Shown piece after piece: positions 14,063 through 15,596 of a stretch of DNA of 15,596 nt. The position numbers and the translations under genes are program-made. The notes below the pieces were generated by a model, which worked only from the letters and a program-made list of their open reading frames with translations, ran no database searches and was not told the DNA's origin. The first letter of the stretch is position 1. Every line of letters begins with the position of its first letter. Origin of the DNA: Thermoanaerobaculales bacterium. Lineage in GTDB: Bacteria; Acidobacteriota; Thermoanaerobaculia; Thermoanaerobaculales; Sulfomarinibacteraceae. Where the stretch lies: assembly GCA_029932545.1 (NCBI GenBank), contig JAOZPW010000058.1, forward strand, positions 1 through 15,596, read 5' to 3'.

Positions 14063-15596
14063 ATCGGGCTCGCCTCTTGATCGTAGTCCTCGTACTGGCT
14101 TCCGGAGCCGTCACAGTCCTCGGTCGTTCCGCTCAGGTTTCGGTCCTCGATCATCAGTATTGGACCTCCAAGGCTTTCGAACAGCAAGAGAAGATGATAA
14201 ATATCCAGGGACCCCGCGGGCAAATCCTAAGCTCGGACGGTTACGTCTTGGCCACCTCCTCCCGCCGCTATGCCCTCCAGGTTGACCGACTCCATCTGAA
14301 ATATCCGGAGTTGTTCGCCGCCGCAGCCGCCTCCCTGCTCGACGAAACGACCGAGAGCATCACGCTCAAATTGAAGACCGGACCCCGCTACCAATGGCTG
14401 GCCAAAGGCCTGGATGCCGACACCGCACGGACGATCCAGGCACTCGAACGCAACGCTATTGGGATCGTCCCCCATTGGGACCGGGTCTATCCCCTCGGCC
14501 CCACGGCGGCGCCTCTCATTGGGTTCGTCGGACGGGAGGAACTGCAACTGACGGGTCGATCGGGCCTCGAAAACTACTACGAGACGCTCCTTGTCGGAGA
14601 AGCCGATCGTTGTCTTTTCGTCAAAGATGCGCACGGTCAACAGCTCCAACTGGAAAGAGTCCGCAGGGGCCGTGCAGGATACGATTTAGAACTGACGCTC
14701 GATGCCAGGCTCCAACATGCTGCGGAGACCGAACTGCTTGCCATGATGGAATCAGCCGGCGCCCAGCGGGGCTCCGTCGTGGTCCTCGAAGCCCACACCG
14801 GGAACCTCCTGGCTCTTGCATCGGCGCCCTTCTCCGAAAGGCCCTCGACCGGCGTCGGCTACGACAGCGAATACTGGGCCCTCCGACCGGTCCAAACCGC
14901 CCTCGAGCCGGGTTCAACTATCAAACCTTTCATCGCTGCGGCAGGTCTGGCCGCCGGCGTCGTGCAACCGAACGAACTCTTTGACTGTAAAGCCCGGGGC
15001 ATCAGGGTGGGTCACACCTGGATCCGAGACCACGCCAGCCCGGACATCTACACTCTGGACGAGGTCATCGTCCGTTCGTCAAATACCGGCATCATCCAGG
15101 TTGCCCAACGACTTGACGAAGAATATCTGTGGCAGATGTTCAATGCTCTGGGGTTCGGCCGTCGACCCGAATTGGGCTTCGCCTCTGAAGCCTCCGGCCT
15201 TCTGTGGCCGGTCGAACGGTGGTCGAGCATGAGCCGTTCCGGCCTGGCCCTGGGCCAGGAGTTGACCGCAAGTCCCCTTCAACTGGCGCTTGCCTACGCA
15301 GCGATAGCCAACGGAGGATGGTTACCCGAACCCCGACTGGTCGATCGCATGCGGGGACGCATCGACTCCGCCCGTGACCGGATTCAGCCCCGCGCCCACG
15401 TCATGGATCGGCAGTTGGCCGACCGCATCGCCGCAATGTTGGAACAGGTGGTCGTTGAAGGTACAGGCATCAAGGCGCAGGTCCCCGGATACCGCACCGC
15501 GGGAAAGACCGGAACCGCTCAGATGGCGGTCAACGGGGCCTTTGACGACGACCACCACGTCGCCTGGTTTGCCGGCTTCCTTCCCATGCCTGATCC
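14059..15596 (+). CDS. ftsI: Septal peptidoglycan transpeptidase FtsI (PBP3 class B), 3' end missing
   Basis: The frame is open from the GTG at 14059 to the window edge, giving 512 residues. A short cytoplasmic start leads to one membrane helix (about 4-22), the PBP dimerisation domain beginning at GPRGQILSSDGYVLATS, then the transpeptidase domain. All three penicillin-binding motifs are present: S286-T-I-K289 (EPGSTIKPF), S340-S-N342 (VRSSNTG) and K483-T-G485 (AGKTGTAQ). The enzyme cross-links septal peptidoglycan with FtsW and is a beta-lactam target. The usual D-R after RGxI is replaced by S-S. The start codon overlaps the ftsL stop (GTGA). Position after ftsL and the catalytic motifs make the call firm; probably some 60-100 residues are missing. 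Confidence 0.95.
   Translation, partial: MNRARLLIVVLVLASGAVTVLGRSAQVSVLDHQYWTSKAFEQQEKMINIQGPRGQILSSDGYVLATSSRRYALQVDRLHLKYPELFAAAAASLLDETTESITLKLKTGPRYQWLAKGLDADTARTIQALERNAIGIVPHWDRVYPLGPTAAPLIGFVGREELQLTGRSGLENYYETLLVGEADRCLFVKDAHGQQLQLERVRRGRAGYDLELTLDARLQHAAETELLAMMESAGAQRGSVVVLEAHTGNLLALASAPFSERPSTGVGYDSEYWALRPVQTALEPGSTIKPFIAAAGLAAGVVQPNELFDCKARGIRVGHTWIRDHASPDIYTLDEVIVRSSNTGIIQVAQRLDEEYLWQMFNALGFGRRPELGFASEASGLLWPVERWSSMSRSGLALGQELTASPLQLALAYAAIANGGWLPEPRLVDRMRGRIDSARDRIQPRAHVMDRQLADRIAAMLEQVVVEGTGIKAQVPGYRTAGKTGTAQMAVNGAFDDDHHVAWFAGFLPMPD

Noticed and set aside
14394..14984. 196-residue plus-strand frame
   Set aside because: It is the wrong frame of ftsI, which is open throughout and carries all three penicillin-binding motifs.

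Overview
The window is GC-rich bacterial chromosome with dense coding, short intergenic gaps and well-formed intrinsic terminators. Three secreted proteins end in a tail (IPTMNRWG plus a hydrophobic helix plus RRK/RRR) that fits the IPTLxxWG class of exosortase sorting signals. With the ITDxGL leucine-rich repeats and the general gene content, this suggests an Acidobacteriota-like or similar environmental Gram-negative organism. That placement is inference: no rRNA or other decisive marker is present.

Layout. (1) 1-2278, plus strand: the 3' part of a periplasmic-binding-protein-like gene, then mtaB (tRNA methylthiotransferase). (2) 2279-2793: non-coding DNA bounded by an inverted CACAGAGACACAG repeat, resembling a small non-autonomous repeat element. 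(3) 2794-4929, minus strand: a tight three-gene unit of acyl-CoA thioesterase, GNAT acetyltransferase and MFS transporter, preceded by a tRNA-Gln(CUG) gene with its own clear promoter. (4) 5289-9044: three exported proteins with the same class of C-terminal sorting tail, two on plus and one on minus, each ended by a strong rho-independent terminator, with a small two-helix membrane protein between the first two and about 490 bp of unexplained DNA between the second and third. (5) 9150-11165, minus strand: prfB (release factor 2), which requires a programmed +1 frameshift, followed at once by a leucine-rich-repeat lipoprotein gene. (6) 11299-12174, plus strand: a SAM-dependent methyltransferase. 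(7) 12221-15596, plus strand: the start of the division and cell-wall (dcw) cluster, mraZ-rsmH-ftsL-ftsI, with a recognisable promoter and four TGGT boxes at exact 10-bp spacing that look like the MraZ operator. ftsI runs off the right edge.

The dcw genes form one transcription unit with 4-base GTGA overlaps at rsmH/ftsL and ftsL/ftsI, so translational coupling is likely. Two regulatory circuits can be read directly from the bases: autoregulation of RF2 through an in-frame UGA, and probable autoregulation of the dcw operon by MraZ. The most distinctive accessory content is the cluster of sorting-tail surface proteins. No exosortase gene, CRISPR array, rRNA or intact transposase was seen.
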